Assembly: GCA_026706395.1 (NCBI GenBank)
Contig: JAPOYU010000021.1
Span: 1-7,262 of the forward strand
Direction of reading: 5' to 3'
Length of the DNA: 7,262 nucleotides
Source of the DNA: Chloroflexota bacterium
Lineage (GTDB): Bacteria > Chloroflexota > Anaerolineae > Aggregatilineales > Phototrophicaceae
The notes under the pieces were generated by a model. The model was not told where the DNA came from, ran no database searches, and saw only the letters and a program-made list of their open reading frames with translations. Of this stretch, positions 6,957 through 7,262 are shown piece by piece. Each line of letters opens with the position of its first letter. Within the stretch, counting starts at the first letter, position 1. The translations under genes and the position numbers were made by a program.

Positions 6957-7235
6957 TTACTTGGGGGCGAGCTCGAAATCGACCGGGCGGACGGTCTCCA
7001 GCACCTTCATGATGCCAGCCCGCACTTCGCCGGGTTCAGCATGACGGCCCACCTCGTGTTTCGAGAAGACCAGCTCGCCATTGACCGTGACGTCAAAAAC
7101 GCCGCCGGCGCCCGGGATCAATTTCCAACTGCTGATGAAATATTCAATTTCGCGTTCGTTCAAGATTTCGTCCGTCAAACTGACGGCTTGGGGTTGGTGT
7201 CCTCAAGCCGCGCAATACTTGACGACGATGTCCAT
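6957..7235 (-). CDS. selW: Selenoprotein W-like (Rdx family) protein with in-frame TGA read as selenocysteine (92 aa)
   Basis: This is a small thioredoxin-like-fold redox protein of the SelW/SelT/SelH (Rdx) family. Its exact substrate is unknown in bacteria, and a thiol redox role is inferred from the family. Reading through one TGA (codon 11, 7205-7203) gives 92 residues, the normal family length. The start reads MDIVVKYCAA-U-GHQPQAV, with the redox motif C8-A-A-U11. In vertebrate SelW the same place reads YCGAUG, and in Cys homologues CxxC. The rest is intact: LIPGAGGVFDVTVNGELVFS (about 44-63) and KHEVGRHAEPGEV are typical of the family's C-terminal half. The ATG at 7235 has GAGGGTGG upstream. 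An in-frame ATG at 7250 is possible but would consume that site. A standard reading would start at the TTG at 7178 and lose the active site. A hairpin fitting a bacterial SECIS lies right after the TGA. The alternative is a nonsense mutation or a base error of TGC/TGT to TGA. Confidence 0.87.
7172..7186 (-). promoter_or_regulatory. Candidate bacterial SECIS hairpin
   Basis: On the minus strand CCGTCA (7186-7181), loop GTT (7180-7178) and TGACGG (7177-7172) form a perfect 6-bp stem within the coding sequence. The apical loop begins 22 nt after the TGA at 7205-7203. This meets the published bacterial SECIS consensus as I remember it: a small loop with G in its first two bases, a 4-16 bp upper stem, and 16-37 nt between UGA and loop. 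A 4-bp lower helix (CAAG with CTTG) could extend it across a one-sided 7-nt bulge. It would bind SelB carrying selenocysteyl-tRNA. Confidence 0.75.
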
Positions 7236-7236
7236 T

Positions 7237-7244
7237 CCACCCTC
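7237..7244 (-). promoter_or_regulatory. Ribosome binding site of the SelW-like gene
   Basis: GAGGGTGG on the minus strand ends one base before the ATG at 7235, with the GAGG core at about 5 bases spacing. It supports that ATG over the in-frame ATG at 7250. It also shows that translation begins upstream of the TGA and not at the TTG at 7178, which has no such site. Confidence 0.55.
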
Positions 7245-7262
7245 TTGCATGAGAGTTGTCCT

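Noticed and set aside
6957..7178. A 73-aa gene starting at TTG 7178
   Set aside because: It begins just after the TGA, lacks a ribosome binding site and lacks the family's redox motif. The upstream frame is clearly homologous, so the true start is at 7235.
7203..7205. Genome-wide recoding of TGA (as Trp or Gly) instead of selenocysteine
   Set aside because: The roughly 2000 codons of aapJ, aapQ, aapM and aapP contain no internal TGA, which would be expected if TGA were an ordinary sense codon.

Overview
The window carries, all on the minus strand, a polar amino acid ABC uptake system of the AapJQMP (general L-amino acid) type. In transcription order, from high to low coordinates, it holds a small SelW/Rdx-family gene (6957-7235), the secreted solute-binding protein AapJ (5691-6728), the permeases AapQ (3832-5346) and AapM (426-3824), and the start of the ATPase AapP (1-382, cut by the window edge). 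The plus strand shows no credible gene. Its open frames are antisense shadows of the transporter genes.

The transporter works as one machine. AapJ binds the amino acid outside the cytoplasmic membrane and delivers it to the AapQ/AapM permease pair, and AapP hydrolyses ATP to drive import. aapQ, aapM and aapP are tightly spaced (7 and 43 nt gaps) and form a translationally close unit. aapJ is separated from them by about 345 nt containing a strong intrinsic terminator, a pair of GTAGGGGCG-type repeats and a 12-bp palindrome. This suggests that the binding protein is made in excess or separately from the membrane components.

Two things stand out. First, the SelW/Rdx gene is broken by an in-frame TGA exactly at the second redox position of the CxxC motif (Y-C-A-A-U-G). 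A perfect 6-bp hairpin with a G-starting loop lies 22 nt after the TGA, as expected for a bacterial SECIS element. This is most simply a selenoprotein W-like gene that standard gene callers would truncate to begin after the TGA. Second, AapM is about three times the usual size (1132 aa). A roughly 400-aa apparently extracytoplasmic domain and about 11 extra membrane segments lie between the normal N-terminal region and the C-terminal permease core.

The organism cannot be fixed from the window. The moderately high GC, the enlarged Aap permeases, the GTAGGGGCG intergenic repeats and the Sec-type SelW suggest an uncultured Chloroflexota (Anaerolineae-like) bacterium. This is an inference from general impression, not from a search. 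The standard genetic code (with Sec) fits: the long genes contain no internal TGA, and all four visible stops are TAA or TAG.
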